Shown: positions 1 through 9,151, counted from the stretch's first letter. The stretch is 64,000 nt of DNA from Kolteria novifilia (GCA_007748055.1 CP036279.1:3720001-3784000); one strand, 5' to 3'. A program made the numbers and translations. The notes: generated by a model not told the origin, from the letters alone.

Positions 1-375
1 GATCTTGCGGGGCGTCTAAGTGACCTTCGGGCGGCGGTCGACTTACGGGACGACGTCCCGCGTTATCGCCAAGAATTGGCCGCGGCGCTTTGCGAACAAG
101 GCGACTTGCTGGCCGGAGAGAACAAACTCGAGAGCGCGGTCACCCACTTCAGCGACGCGATGGCGCTCGACGGGGAGTCATTGGCGTGCTTTTTGGGAAG
201 AGCTCGGGCGCGGCGAACGATGGGCGACCACGAGCGAGCCTGCGAGGACTTCGAGCAAGCGTTTCGCCTCTTGGAAGAGCGTGACGGATCGCGCGTCGAC
301 TTTTCCCGTGCCAAGCGGGAGGAAGAGCCGCAACCGGAATTGGTCGGTGTCGCCGATGACGATTCGTCGCGCTAG
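1..375 (+). CDS. C-terminal part of a TPR-repeat protein (truncated by window edge)
   Basis: The frame is open from the first base and stops at 375, so only the last 124 residues are visible. They contain helix-turn-helix pairs of tetratricopeptide type: alternating small and aromatic residues, 'ALCEQGDLLAGENKLESA' followed by 'GESLACFLGRARARRTMGDH', each around 34 residues. The tail is rich in Glu/Asp and Arg and looks disordered. TPR proteins are scaffolds; no enzymatic domain can be seen in this fragment. The next gene, 118 bp downstream on the same strand, is a Ser/Thr kinase, and TPR regions are often part of such kinases or their partners in planctomycetes, so a functional link is possible but not shown. 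TPR assignment is moderately sure; the full protein is unknown. Confidence 0.6.
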   Translation, partial: DLAGRLSDLRAAVDLRDDVPRYRQELAAALCEQGDLLAGENKLESAVTHFSDAMALDGESLACFLGRARARRTMGDHERACEDFEQAFRLLEERDGSRVDFSRAKREEEPQPELVGVADDDSSR

Positions 376-492
376 CAAACATCACCCCATGGCCCCAGCG
401 TCTTGTCGACGCTGGCCGGCCCACGCACGAGGAAACCGTAGCGAGTCGGACTGAATGGACGTCATCCTGTCCCCTCCAGGAAATATTCGTCA

Positions 493-3400
493 ATGGTCAA
501 CAAGACGCGAACGATGAGACTTTCCGGGAAGATCGTTCCCGACACGGAGCTCTTGCCCGGCTACCGCGTCCTCGAACCGATCGGAGTCGGTGGGTTCGGC
601 GAGGTCTGGAAAGTCGAGGCTCCCGGCGGCTTGCAGAAAGCCGTCAAGGTCGTCACCGACGTCTCGGGCAAGAAGGCCGATCGCAAGCAGATCGATCGGG
701 AACTGCATGGGCTCTTGCAACTTCGTGACGTACGACATCCCTTTCTCCTCTCCATCGACCGCTTCGAGATCGTCGACGACTCGCTCGTGATCGTGATGGA
801 ACTCGCCGATCACGACTTGCAGGATCGGATGGACGCGTGTACCCGTGGCGGTCTCGTCGGCATTCCCCGCCGGGAACTGCTTCGCTACATGCACGAATCG
901 GCCGAGGCCCTCGACCTGATCAACTCCGAGTTCGGCATCCAGCACCTCGACATCAAGCCCGCGAACATCTTTGTCGTCCGCGGTCACGTCAAGGTCGCCG
1001 ACTTCGGTTTGGCGAAAGCCTGCCGCGGACTCGCGGAGCAACAGGTCTCCACCGCGGTGACGCCCATTTACGCCGCTCCCGAGATGTACGACGACAAGGT
1101 GACCGACCGCACCGACCAATACAGTCTCGCGATCGTCTACCAGGAGATGCTGACGGGGCATCGCCCGTTTCGCGCCTCGAACCCGATGCAGTGGATGCTG
1201 CAAAAGGTCATGGCCGAGCCGAACCTCTCCCCTCTGCCTCCCAAGGATCAAACCATCGTTCGCCGCGCGTTGAGCAGGGATCCCGCGGCCCGCTACTCGA
1301 GCTGCACGGAGTTCGTCCAACGACTGATCGACGTGCCCTACGGCGTCAGCGGTTCGGCCAGCGTTGCCGTCTCCAATCCCCTGTTCCGCGACGATCTTTC
1401 CGATGGAACTCGGGAGAAGCCCTTCGAGGCTCAGCAAGCTCAAACGACACAATCCGAGGCGGCGACGAAGCCGAACAGCGACGAGTTCGTCGTCGAGCCA
1501 CGCCATGGTTCGAAACCGACGTTGATTGTCGGGTTGGGCAAATCGGGGCGGGCCGTGATCGAACGGCTCCGTTTGTCGGCTCTGCATCGCGACAAGCCGT
1601 CGACGCGCCTCGTCGCGGTTGATCCGAAGAGTGCCGACCCCGCCCAGAATTCGGGTGGCGACACCACCATCTTCCAGGACTACGAACAGGATTCGACGAC
1701 GGCGCTGCGGATTCGGTCGGAGCTCGAACAACTTCGCGCGGAGGACGCCGAACTCGCCCCCTGCTGCCGGCTCTATGTCGTGATTGACGACGATGGCCGT
1801 GGATCGAGCAAAGCCGCTTGGGTTCATCACTGCTTGGATATCCTTCGCGGATGCTCCAAGGAGGTGATGGGCGATATTCATCTCTCCAGCCTGATCGTTA
1901 CCTCGAGCGGTTCCGGCAAACATCCCGAGTCGCATTCGCTTCGCAATCCGGCGAGTCCCCTTGCCTCCCTCGCCGAGGCGATCGCCACTCACTTTCAAAG
2001 AGTCCACTTCGACTACAGCTATCAGTTCGACGCCGACGCCCCCGACATGGCTCAGCAAGCGAGCGAGTTCCTCGTGGAGCTTGCCCGAGAAGAGGTCGCC
2101 GAGCGACTTGAGCCCGCGGGAACCGAAAGTGCCGAACCGAGCGTCCGTACCGTCGCCCTCGCCGCGCTGCGTTTTCCGCGCGAGGACATGGTTCTCGAAA
2201 GCAATCGTCGCCTCTGCCAACAACTGCTCGGCGAATGGAAGCGAAGCTTGAACGTTCGGGAGACGAAGGAAGCCGAGTCGTTGGGCCACAAGGCGCTGAC
2301 GCAGGGGAAGTCCGATTTCCCGTCCGTCGTGCGTCGACTTCGCCAAGCCAGCGCGGGCCACCTCTCGAAGATCGTCCAACAGGAGCTGGCCACGTTCCAA
2401 GCCAAACTCCCCGCCTCGACGCAACGAGGCACGCCCCAATTCGCGACGTCGCTGCAAGCGGAGCTACAGGCGTTGGTCGACCCGTCGAGCACCTCGGCCA
2501 ACACCGATCTCTTGCGCGCCATCGAGTCGTTCACTCGCTCCCAACTACGGGAGATGGAAGGCGTCATCGACCGGCTGACCTCCCAACTCCTCGTCGGTCC
2601 GGGACCGCGCTGGAGTCGGTGCCAGCATGTTCTGTCCCAGTGGCGCGAGACCTTCGAAGCTCAGATCCGGTCCGGGCGCGAGGAGGTCGAACGAAAACGA
2701 CGACAACTGGTGACCTCGGGCGAGTCGCTCGTGCGCGTCGTGGGGATCATGTCCTCTCAAAAACGCGTCACCGGCGGGCCCTCGAACTTTTCCCGGCAGC
2801 GTGATACCGACCAATGGACACTCTCGTCGAACCCCGACTTTCTCGACGCGTGGGTTCAGTTCATTCGCGACAAACTCGAGTTCCAATTCGCTCGCGACGC
2901 GACCGACCTCCTCGGAGCGATCACGAGCGTGATTGATCGTCAAGCCGACGACGTCGCCAGGGTGACCAAGAAGATGGACGCCGTCATCGATACATGGCAA
3001 CGCCCCTCGAAGACGAGTTCCGCCGAGCGATCACGCAGCCAACTGGTCTTTCCCGACGGGAGTCGTTCGTTGGGCGCGGCCGCCGATCAATGGCAGCGAA
3101 TCCAACGCAAACACCACTTCAAGGACTTCGACGACGCCGTCGCGAAGAAGCTGCTGCAAAAGACCGAGCGGAGTTGGAAGAAGATCCTGACCCTTTGGCG
3201 CGAGGCCTCCATCTCGTCCCTGGCCCAAGAGATTGCGCAGTCGGGACGCGAGTTCATTTCCGAACAACTAGGCGCGGAGACCATCGTCGACGCGATCCAA
3301 CAGAGCCAGTCGCGCGACTCGGCGGCGCTCCGCCAGACGGTCGAACGAGTCATCGACAACGCCGAGCCGAGCGAAGTCGCCGAGATCGAGAGCACGACGA

Positions 3401-3585
3401 CGCGCTACGCCCTGGTCCCCGAAAGTCCGAACAAGAGTGTCTTCACACGACTGGCCAAAGCGATCGACTCCGGGTGGCAGATCCTTAGCGACGGCGATCC
3501 AGAGACCATCCGCATCATCACGATTCGGACTCTCGCCCCCGAGGGAGTCGCTCTGGCGTCCGACTTCGGCTCAACCTCGTCCTAA
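493..3585 (+). CDS. Ser/Thr protein kinase fused to a tubulin-like-looking C-terminal region
   Basis: 1030 residues. Residues about 24-280 are a Hanks-type kinase: glycine loop GVGGFG (31-36), Lys52, catalytic loop HLDIKPANIF (151-160, HLD in place of the usual HRD), DFG at 170-172, APE at 195-197. After a polar linker (about 285-340) comes a hydrophobic strand and glycine motif LIVGLGKSG (344-352), then long alternating strands and helices and a Gln/Arg/Glu-rich helical region to the end. The glycine motif placed after a linker resembles the nucleotide-binding start of the bacterial tubulin-like family (PF13809), which is known to occur next to kinase and von Willebrand modules; that part is inference. 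No transmembrane helix is obvious, so the protein is probably cytosolic. ATG at 493 was chosen; Met8 is an alternative. Kinase call is firm, the C-terminal call tentative. Confidence 0.85.
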   Translation: MVNKTRTMRLSGKIVPDTELLPGYRVLEPIGVGGFGEVWKVEAPGGLQKAVKVVTDVSGKKADRKQIDRELHGLLQLRDVRHPFLLSIDRFEIVDDSLVIVMELADHDLQDRMDACTRGGLVGIPRRELLRYMHESAEALDLINSEFGIQHLDIKPANIFVVRGHVKVADFGLAKACRGLAEQQVSTAVTPIYAAPEMYDDKVTDRTDQYSLAIVYQEMLTGHRPFRASNPMQWMLQKVMAEPNLSPLPPKDQTIVRRALSRDPAARYSSCTEFVQRLIDVPYGVSGSASVAVSNPLFRDDLSDGTREKPFEAQQAQTTQSEAATKPNSDEFVVEPRHGSKPTLIVGLGKSGRAVIERLRLSALHRDKPSTRLVAVDPKSADPAQNSGGDTTIFQDYEQDSTTALRIRSELEQLRAEDAELAPCCRLYVVIDDDGRGSSKAAWVHHCLDILRGCSKEVMGDIHLSSLIVTSSGSGKHPESHSLRNPASPLASLAEAIATHFQRVHFDYSYQFDADAPDMAQQASEFLVELAREEVAERLEPAGTESAEPSVRTVALAALRFPREDMVLESNRRLCQQLLGEWKRSLNVRETKEAESLGHKALTQGKSDFPSVVRRLRQASAGHLSKIVQQELATFQAKLPASTQRGTPQFATSLQAELQALVDPSSTSANTDLLRAIESFTRSQLREMEGVIDRLTSQLLVGPGPRWSRCQHVLSQWRETFEAQIRSGREEVERKRRQLVTSGESLVRVVGIMSSQKRVTGGPSNFSRQRDTDQWTLSSNPDFLDAWVQFIRDKLEFQFARDATDLLGAITSVIDRQADDVARVTKKMDAVIDTWQRPSKTSSAERSRSQLVFPDGSRSLGAAADQWQRIQRKHHFKDFDDAVAKKLLQKTERSWKKILTLWREASISSLAQEIAQSGREFISEQLGAETIVDAIQQSQSRDSAALRQTVERVIDNAEPSEVAEIESTTTRYALVPESPNKSVFTRLAKAIDSGWQILSDGDPETIRIITIRTLAPEGVALASDFGSTSS

Positions 3586-3655
3586 CGTCCGACTTCCGCG
3601 CGGCTCATCGCCGTCAGGCGACCACCGTGCCGAGAATCCACTCTGGTAGCGGTGT

Positions 3656-4468
3656 CTATCGCGGACGATCGAGCAGACGCCGAGCGTTCGCGTGGAGAAT
3701 CCCCTTCAGATCCCGCTCCTTCGGCTGACACTCGTGGAGCCGTAACGTCGTCGCCGCGAAATAGAAGAAAGGCGAGTGCGATCCGAACAGCAATCGCTCG
3801 GCAAGCGCCGGCGTGAGATAGCGGCGCAGTCCGATCGCTCCCGTTCCCTCGATCATGCCGATATCGAAGTAGAGGTTGCCCGCCTGGGCGAGCTTTCCCG
3901 CGGCCTCGGCGGAGACGTCCTTTCCGGGGTTGAGCAGGATGACCCGAAGCCTGGGGTGTCGCCGCAGCAGGTCCGGCAGCGCCGCGAGTTCGACCTTTCG
4001 CGATCGAAAGCGAGGATGCTCCGTGCGGGCGTCCTCGAGTCGCATGACGAGTTGGAGGAGAAGACTCTCCTCGGCGCAGGCGGCGCAGAGATCGTCGAAG
4101 CGCGGATCGTCGAGTCCGACATCATGGTAGCCCGGCCATAGGCGAACTCCCACCACCTCGGGAGTCCGGGCACACCACCGAACCTCCGACTCCCAATTCG
4201 GAAGCGCCAAGTTGACGGCCCCGACCGGTGTCAGCACGCCCTGCCCTTTGCTCGCGCACGCGTCGACCAGTCGACGGTTCACTTCTCCCAGATCGAGATG
4301 TAGCAGCCCGTCGAAGGAGGAGGCCAAGGCCGACGCGACGCCCTGATCGCGGAGACGCTTCGCCAATCGCTCGGGCTCGTCATCGGGCAACCGACGAAAG
4401 GGCCAACGAGAGAGGTGAACGTTCACATCGATGATGGGCGCGTAGCGTGGAAGCTCGAGGGGCGGCAT
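3656..4468 (-). CDS. Amidohydrolase-2-like protein lacking the metal ligands
   Basis: 270 residues from the ATG that overlaps the previous stop (TGATG at 4470-4466). The fold pattern of amidohydrolase family 2 (PF04909) is present along the whole length: start 'PIIDVNVHLSRWPFRR', a middle 'VGVRLWPGYHDVGLDDPRF' and the end 'LLFGSHSPFFY', then 'GILHANARRLL'. However, the usual HxH is NVH (16-18), the usual GSD/GTD near the end is GSH, and the internal His of the barrel (typically H.GG) reads NPGKD. So three expected metal ligands are replaced, and the protein is unlikely to be a normal metal-dependent hydrolase. The active-looking paralogue lies immediately upstream and is translationally coupled, which suggests a hetero-complex or a regulatory or binding role. 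No signal peptide is visible. A divergent reaction cannot be excluded. Confidence 0.8.
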   Translation of the reverse strand: MPPLELPRYAPIIDVNVHLSRWPFRRLPDDEPERLAKRLRDQGVASALASSFDGLLHLDLGEVNRRLVDACASKGQGVLTPVGAVNLALPNWESEVRWCARTPEVVGVRLWPGYHDVGLDDPRFDDLCAACAEESLLLQLVMRLEDARTEHPRFRSRKVELAALPDLLRRHPRLRVILLNPGKDVSAEAAGKLAQAGNLYFDIGMIEGTGAIGLRRYLTPALAERLLFGSHSPFFYFAATTLRLHECQPKERDLKGILHANARRLLDRPR

Positions 4469-5415
4469 CACGAAAACAGTCCCTTGGAGGTCAGGATCGG
4501 GCGAAGCAGTTCGCGAAGATTGCCGCCGAGAATGAGCGACTTGTCGGCGTCCGAGATGTCGGCTCCCAGCATTTTCGCCAACTGGGTACCGAAGCTCCGC
4601 CCTCCCGCGTCGCTGCCGAAGATAACCCGTTCGGCTCCCAACACGTCGACGGCACGCTCGGTCACTCCCGCCGTCGGGTCGGTCCCGGCGATCTCGAACC
4701 GGAGCGATGGAGACTGCTGGACGATGCGCAATCCGAGTTCCCACGTCCCACACGAATGGCCGCAGATCAATTTGGCCGTCGGATGACGCGCCGCCAGTTC
4801 GACCAGATCCGCCGGGGTCGATTCTCCAGGCAAATTGCCCGTCGTCTTGATCCACGTGTGCTGGTAGATCACGGCATCGAGCTCGGTCGCGAGTTCGACA
4901 ATGGGATCGAGTTGAGCGTGGGAACATCGCTCGGCGACCCAGAGTTTGATTCCGACCATCGGACCGTCGGCGACGCAGCGCCGAATCTCCGCAAGACTCC
5001 CCTCGACGTCGGTCGGATTGACGTAGACATAGCCGAGAAGCCGCCACGGATCGGCGCGCAGTGCCGCCAAGACTTGATCGTTCTGCTCGCGGATCTGTTC
5101 CCGAGTCGGCGACTGAAGAAGTGGCCATCCCATGAAGGTGACCAGCCTGGCGATGCCCATGCGGCGGGCGAATTGCAGTGCTTGCTCCGCCTTCTCCTCC
5201 GGCGTCCGTCCGGCAAAGGTCGCGAGATGGGTGTGGCTGTCCCACACTTCGCCGACCGCTCGCGCCGTGTCGATTCGCGGCTCATTCGGTTGTTGCCCTT
5301 CCGCTTGCCCCCACGTCGCGGCTAACGCGGAGGCGGCCGTTGTCCTCATCCACGTGCGCCGACTCCCCTGCCAGCGCATCATCGAGGAAGACTCGGATCG
5401 TCGAGGAAGAGGCAT
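4468..5415 (-). CDS. Tat-exported amidohydrolase family 2 enzyme
   Basis: 315 residues. The N-terminus has a twin-arginine motif SRRTWM (18-23) followed by a hydrophobic Ala-rich stretch, as in Tat signal peptides, so a folded, metal-loaded enzyme outside the cytoplasm is expected. The metal-site residues of amidohydrolase family 2 (PF04909) are present: DSHTH (59-63), His186 in YQHTW, His220 in GHSCG and Asp269 in GSDAGG. Family members hydrolyse or decarboxylate small cyclic or aromatic substrates; the substrate here cannot be named. The stop codon overlaps the start of the degenerate paralogue downstream by one base (TGATG), so both are made from one message. ATG at 5415 is used; Met12 or Met13 would give a more typical signal peptide length. 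Confidence 0.85.
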   Translation of the reverse strand: MPLPRRSESSSMMRWQGSRRTWMRTTAASALAATWGQAEGQQPNEPRIDTARAVGEVWDSHTHLATFAGRTPEEKAEQALQFARRMGIARLVTFMGWPLLQSPTREQIREQNDQVLAALRADPWRLLGYVYVNPTDVEGSLAEIRRCVADGPMVGIKLWVAERCSHAQLDPIVELATELDAVIYQHTWIKTTGNLPGESTPADLVELAARHPTAKLICGHSCGTWELGLRIVQQSPSLRFEIAGTDPTAGVTERAVDVLGAERVIFGSDAGGRSFGTQLAKMLGADISDADKSLILGGNLRELLRPILTSKGLFS

Positions 5416-5443
5416 CGTTCCCCCATGGGGTTGAGACGGGTTG

Positions 5444-5535
5444 CTAGTGCTGCGTCAAACGCTCGTTTTCGGGTTGTCGATCCACGATCACTTCTCACTG
5501 GCCGACCAGCAGCCAGTGCCACCGGACCTTTTAGA
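5444..5535 (+). repeat. CACTGGC palindromic repeat, copy 1
   Basis: Starts with CTAGTGCTGCGTCAAACGCT and contains the hairpin CACTGGCCG/CAGCCAGTG at 5496-5518 (one mismatch). The first half closely matches the copy at 9522-9630. It fills the gap between the divergently oriented ends of two gene groups (5' end of the amidohydrolase pair and 3' end of the hydrolase at 5587). Confidence 0.85.
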
Positions 5536-5586
5536 TCTGACAAAGCATTCGAGGAACCGAGGCGAGCCTGGTCCGCGCGAGAACGT

Positions 5587-7641
5587 TTACTTCTCCGCCG
5601 CTTGGTAGCCGGGTTGCCACTGCCAGTCTTCGTCGAAGAACCCCGCTGTGACGATTTTGCCGGGGTGCTGGCTGTTCGGCGGTTCCCGAAGATCGATGAC
5701 CGCCCAGTCGGGTAACATCGGGACTTGGCGAGCGTTGTTTAGGTAAGCGTAGCTCCGGTAGGTGAAACCACTGTTGAGCACGACGTAGCGATCGGGGTTG
5801 AGCGGATTGGGATAGATCAAGATTGGAGCATGGTGCGCTGCCTCGAAGCTCTTGTCCCCGACCGTGACCTTCGCCTCGTCCCACTTGATAGGTAGCTTGC
5901 CGAGTACCTTCGCGATCGTTTGGTTGCTGGTCGCATCGCCGAAGAGAACCAAGTTCGCGTTGGCGATGAGCTTCTCATCGACGTCGGTGTCGTCGACGAC
6001 ACGCGCTTCGCCCCGAAAATGCTTGCGCCAATGCTCGATCGCCCGGTCGAGCTCGGACGTCGTCCATTGCTGGACCGCCTCGTGGGTCGACGTTCCCGTG
6101 GGACGGACGAAGACGAACGAGTCCATGAAGGCGTCGTCGATGGGGCCCTGCAGGTCATGTCGCTTGCGGAGTCCATCATCCTTCAAGGGACCGACAACCC
6201 ACCCCTTCTCCGTGCGATGAAGCGAACAATCCCAGGAGCGGTCGGACTTCGGCTTGGGAGCCGATAGCTTCTGGCCGTCGATCGTGATCTCGGGCGACTT
6301 GGTGATGTCGAGCGGGCATCGTCCGGGCGGCATCGCGAACGTCAACGCTTCGACGTTGCTCGTCGAGACGCTCAGCGCGTCGTCCCCGACGATCTCGGCA
6401 TCGACCCGCGCCGGCACCCAGTGCTTGTCCAGGGCATCGACCGTCAGCCACTTCATGCGGTTGTACTTGAGCGTGAAGGTGGCGAAGTGGAGCGTGCGTG
6501 GGACGTGACGACGGCCGACCTCGGCGAGGCTCGCCATCCGGCGCTCGATCTCCTCCTTCGAGTCGGCATGGATCGAGTGCTTGGTTTCCGGGCCGATGAT
6601 GTGGACCAAGTCGATGCCCTGTTGAGCGAGGGCCTCCTGCATGATGTCGGCCGCTTGCTTCTGCTTGTCAAGCTCTCCGCTGTAGGCGATCGTCGGACAG
6701 TGAAAGAGGTTGATGGCATAGCCGGGGCAGTCGTAGAGTCGCCAGAGTCGTTGCTCGTACCAGCTTGGCGCGAGCGCCTCCTGTTGGAAGGTCTTCAGGA
6801 ACTCCGGCGTTTCGGAGAACCCCGCCCCCGGATTCGCGGCGAACCAGCGATCGGCGTAGTGAACCGCGAACTGCCAGCATGCCGCTCCGCCCATCGAGAA
6901 CCCGCGGACGCTGATGCGATCGGGGTCGATCCGGTAGCGGCGTTCGACGTCCTCCAACGCCTCGAGCACATCGACCTCGCCGGCGAACTTGAACGCGTTG
7001 GAGTAGCGGCCGTACGGATGCAAGACGATCGTCTCCTTGGGAGCGTACTGGCCAGCCCGCTTGCGCCGCTGATTGAGGAAACTGACCTCGCTGAGCTTCT
7101 CACCCCGGCCGTGAAACCACAGATCCAAGCGGACCGCGTCGGTTCCGGTCGGCGAGTAACTCTCGGGAATGACCAAGCCGTAGGGCTGGACCGAACCATC
7201 GATCTTGGAAACGTAACCGAGCGGCACGAGTCCCGTCGCTCGCGTCCAGGGGGCATCCCCCTTTGCCAACTGCTTCGCCCGCTCGGCGCCCTCGCGGAGA
7301 AGCTCCTTCGCGGCGTTGATATCCCCCTTCGAGAAAAACTCCCGATGCTCCAGGGCATCGGAGACCGCACGCTCGTAGATGATGATGTCGGCGAGCCGTT
7401 CGGGTGGAGCCTTCTGGTTCGACTTGAGTTGCTCGATCAGCGTGCGAAGCTGGGACAAACCTTGCTCGAGTTCCTTTCGGTCGGCCTCGGGAACCTCGAT
7501 CCCGATTGGAGGAATCGGGCGAACCTCGGTGGGGATGTTGTCCTTGGGGCCGTCACCAAGAGCTTGAGTCGTCACCGCCGTGGCAAGACTCAATACGAGG
7601 AGCCAATGCCAAGCCGGCCACCGAACACTGAATCGTTGCAC
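5587..7641 (-). CDS. Secreted prolyl-oligopeptidase-like alpha/beta hydrolase
   Basis: 684 residues with an N-terminal signal peptide (hydrophobic 12-26, cleavage near ALG-DG). A helical region (about 50-125) precedes an alpha/beta-hydrolase domain with the nucleophile elbow GFSMGG (247-252, Ser249), a candidate acid Asp325 in SGELDKQ and a candidate His355/358 in TKHSIH. The domain layout, with the elbow about halfway and a long C-terminal beta-rich region (380-684), matches the planctomycete 'prolyl oligopeptidase family' annotated as peptidase S9 or esterase. The 'LWFHGRGE' segment at 174-181 forms the usual oxyanion strand. It likely acts in the periplasm on peptides or esters; the substrate is not evident. 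No operon partner is seen: the upstream gap is over 450 bp and the next upstream gene is divergent. Confidence 0.8.
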   Translation of the reverse strand: MQRFSVRWPAWHWLLVLSLATAVTTQALGDGPKDNIPTEVRPIPPIGIEVPEADRKELEQGLSQLRTLIEQLKSNQKAPPERLADIIIYERAVSDALEHREFFSKGDINAAKELLREGAERAKQLAKGDAPWTRATGLVPLGYVSKIDGSVQPYGLVIPESYSPTGTDAVRLDLWFHGRGEKLSEVSFLNQRRKRAGQYAPKETIVLHPYGRYSNAFKFAGEVDVLEALEDVERRYRIDPDRISVRGFSMGGAACWQFAVHYADRWFAANPGAGFSETPEFLKTFQQEALAPSWYEQRLWRLYDCPGYAINLFHCPTIAYSGELDKQKQAADIMQEALAQQGIDLVHIIGPETKHSIHADSKEEIERRMASLAEVGRRHVPRTLHFATFTLKYNRMKWLTVDALDKHWVPARVDAEIVGDDALSVSTSNVEALTFAMPPGRCPLDITKSPEITIDGQKLSAPKPKSDRSWDCSLHRTEKGWVVGPLKDDGLRKRHDLQGPIDDAFMDSFVFVRPTGTSTHEAVQQWTTSELDRAIEHWRKHFRGEARVVDDTDVDEKLIANANLVLFGDATSNQTIAKVLGKLPIKWDEAKVTVGDKSFEAAHHAPILIYPNPLNPDRYVVLNSGFTYRSYAYLNNARQVPMLPDWAVIDLREPPNSQHPGKIVTAGFFDEDWQWQPGYQAAEK

Positions 7642-8110
7642 GTATGTTCTCCGTTGTCGTGGTTACTCAATCGTTGCCGCGATGGTACCAGAAGTTGGCC
7701 GCCAATGGGATTGGTCGTTGGTGGCGAGAGAGCCGGCAGCCGATCGATCACCAGTTTGTCAACCAAGCGGCCCACCGTCTCCTCCCGGCGCGGTGACTTC
7801 CGCGCCCTGGCGTCATTCTCCATCGCGAGGAAAATGCCTCATCTCTAGACGCGACTGCCAGCGATGCGCGCATGCGAAAGGTGTTTTTGTATCTTTCTTT
7901 CGCGATGCGCGCCAACTTAGCTAGTAGCGAGCGCCAACACCGGCTATCATTTAATCAGTGTGTTCGCCCGCTCCCCGAGCGTGATGCGTCGCGCCCCACG
8001 CGATGAGCCAACGAAGTAGAAGCGATCGAGGTGCTGCTACCTCTTGTCGCCCACCTTCCGCAAACCGATTGATGTTCTCTACGTTCTTCTCCACCAAGAG
8101 GGAGACTTTG
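7642..8110. promoter_or_regulatory. Divergent intergenic region with a long hairpin at 7867-7911
   Basis: No convincing gene. The region separates the minus-strand hydrolase from the plus-strand DUF1559 gene, so both promoters should lie here. The notable element is an inverted repeat: left arm CGCGCATGCGAAAG (7867-7880) and right arm CTTTCGCGATGCGCG (7897-7911), pairing over 14 bp with one bulged G and a T-rich 16-base loop. GCGATGCGCG also occurs as a direct repeat at 7861 and 7902. It may be a regulator site or a transcript hairpin; the role is not known. Confidence 0.5.
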
Positions 8111-9031
8111 ATGTCACGCTATCCTCGGCGAGTCGCCGCGTTCACTCTTGTTGAACTCCTGGTCGTTATCGCGATCATCGGAGTGTTGGTCTCCCTGCTC
8201 TTGCCCGCCGTGCAGCAGGCCCGCGAAGCCGCGCGCAAGACCCATTGCACAAGTAACCTCAAACAAGTCGCGCTCGCCCTCCAGAACTATCACGATTCCC
8301 ACAATCTCTTTCCGTACGGCTATCGCGGCGAGCCCTCCAACGTGACGCTTCGCCGCGATACCTGGTTCCATCGCCTCTTGCCCTATGTCGATCAGACCAA
8401 CCTCTTCGAGAGATATGTCGAAGAGGATCCGGACTACGTCTGGCAGGGATCTGCTGACGTTCACGGGGCGTCGATTCCCGTCTTCATGTGCCCGTCGGAT
8501 CCCTCGATGCCGGCCCAGGGGGGCGCGAGTGCGACCCGATGTTTTCAGGGAAGCTATGTCGGACTCTACGGCAAGAACCACATCACGAACTCCGCCAGCA
8601 ATTCGACCGGCATGTTCTGGTATCATTCCAACGCCGCGATGCGGGATGTGGTCGATGGGATCAGCAAGACAATCCTTCTTAGTGAAGTCATCGCGCGCGG
8701 CACCCCCGCGGTGAGCGGAGCGTGGGGAGCCGGCGGTGGCTACTGGGGTAGTGGACCGCATGGTGGTGGGTATGCCTTCACGGCGCTCGAGCCGCCCAAT
8801 CCTCTCCTCGAAGATGTCATCTACACCTGCAAGTCGACCATCTGGCCGCAAGCTCCCTGCCGGTCGGTCGTCGGTCTCTCCAATCGAGAGATCTACGCTC
8901 GCAGCTACCATCCCGGCGGGGTCAACGTCGCGCTCGTCGATGGTTCGGTGCACTTCGTCGGCAACTCGACCGACCGAGACATTTTCCACGCCATGGGCAC
9001 CCGAGCCGGTGGCGAAATCATCGATCCCTAA
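8111..9031 (+). CDS. DUF1559 prepilin-like (type IV pilin leader) protein
   Basis: 306 residues from the ATG at 8111, preceded by a GAGGGAG ribosome site (8097-8103); the frame is open further upstream but without a better start. The N-terminus has the prepilin peptidase/methylation motif FTLVELLVVIAIIGVL (11-26) followed by the hydrophobic helix and 'LLPAVQQAREAARK', the hallmark of the planctomycete DUF1559 family. The C-terminus carries the family's H-x9-DG motif (YHPGGVNVALVDGSVHFVG). These proteins occur in large numbers in planctomycetes and resemble pseudopilins of type II secretion systems; they are expected to be processed and inserted in the cytoplasmic membrane with the globular part outside. 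Individual roles are unknown. The gene stands alone, with its own promoter region upstream and a repeat nest downstream. Confidence 0.93.
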   Translation: MSRYPRRVAAFTLVELLVVIAIIGVLVSLLLPAVQQAREAARKTHCTSNLKQVALALQNYHDSHNLFPYGYRGEPSNVTLRRDTWFHRLLPYVDQTNLFERYVEEDPDYVWQGSADVHGASIPVFMCPSDPSMPAQGGASATRCFQGSYVGLYGKNHITNSASNSTGMFWYHSNAAMRDVVDGISKTILLSEVIARGTPAVSGAWGAGGGYWGSGPHGGGYAFTALEPPNPLLEDVIYTCKSTIWPQAPCRSVVGLSNREIYARSYHPGGVNVALVDGSVHFVGNSTDRDIFHAMGTRAGGEIIDP

Positions 9032-9126
9032 GAAGTAGCGCTTCGGACCGAACGTGAACCCGGTGCCCCAGGGTTCTTGTCCACCAACATCAAGCGAGCG
9101 TTTTCTCGAGCGCCACGTGTTTCCCG

Positions 9127-9151
9127 CATGCCCACAACCGGCGTGGGCATG
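9127..9151. repeat. Perfect 9-bp-stem hairpin downstream of the DUF1559 gene
   Basis: CATGCCCAC (9127-9135), loop AACCGGC, GTGGGCATG (9143-9151), followed by GCACCC, the same trailing motif seen after the CACTGGC hairpin in the copy at 9522. No U-tract follows, so it is not a standard intrinsic terminator. Confidence 0.7.

Noticed and set aside
490-2457. 655-codon open frame on the minus strand inside the kinase gene
   Set aside because: Antisense to a gene with clear kinase motifs; the composition is Arg/Gly/Leu/Val-rich with no family features, typical of GC-rich shadow frames.
6421-7848. 475-codon open frame on the plus strand opposite the prolyl-oligopeptidase gene
   Set aside because: Opposite a gene with signal peptide and GFSMGG triad; no homology-like motif.
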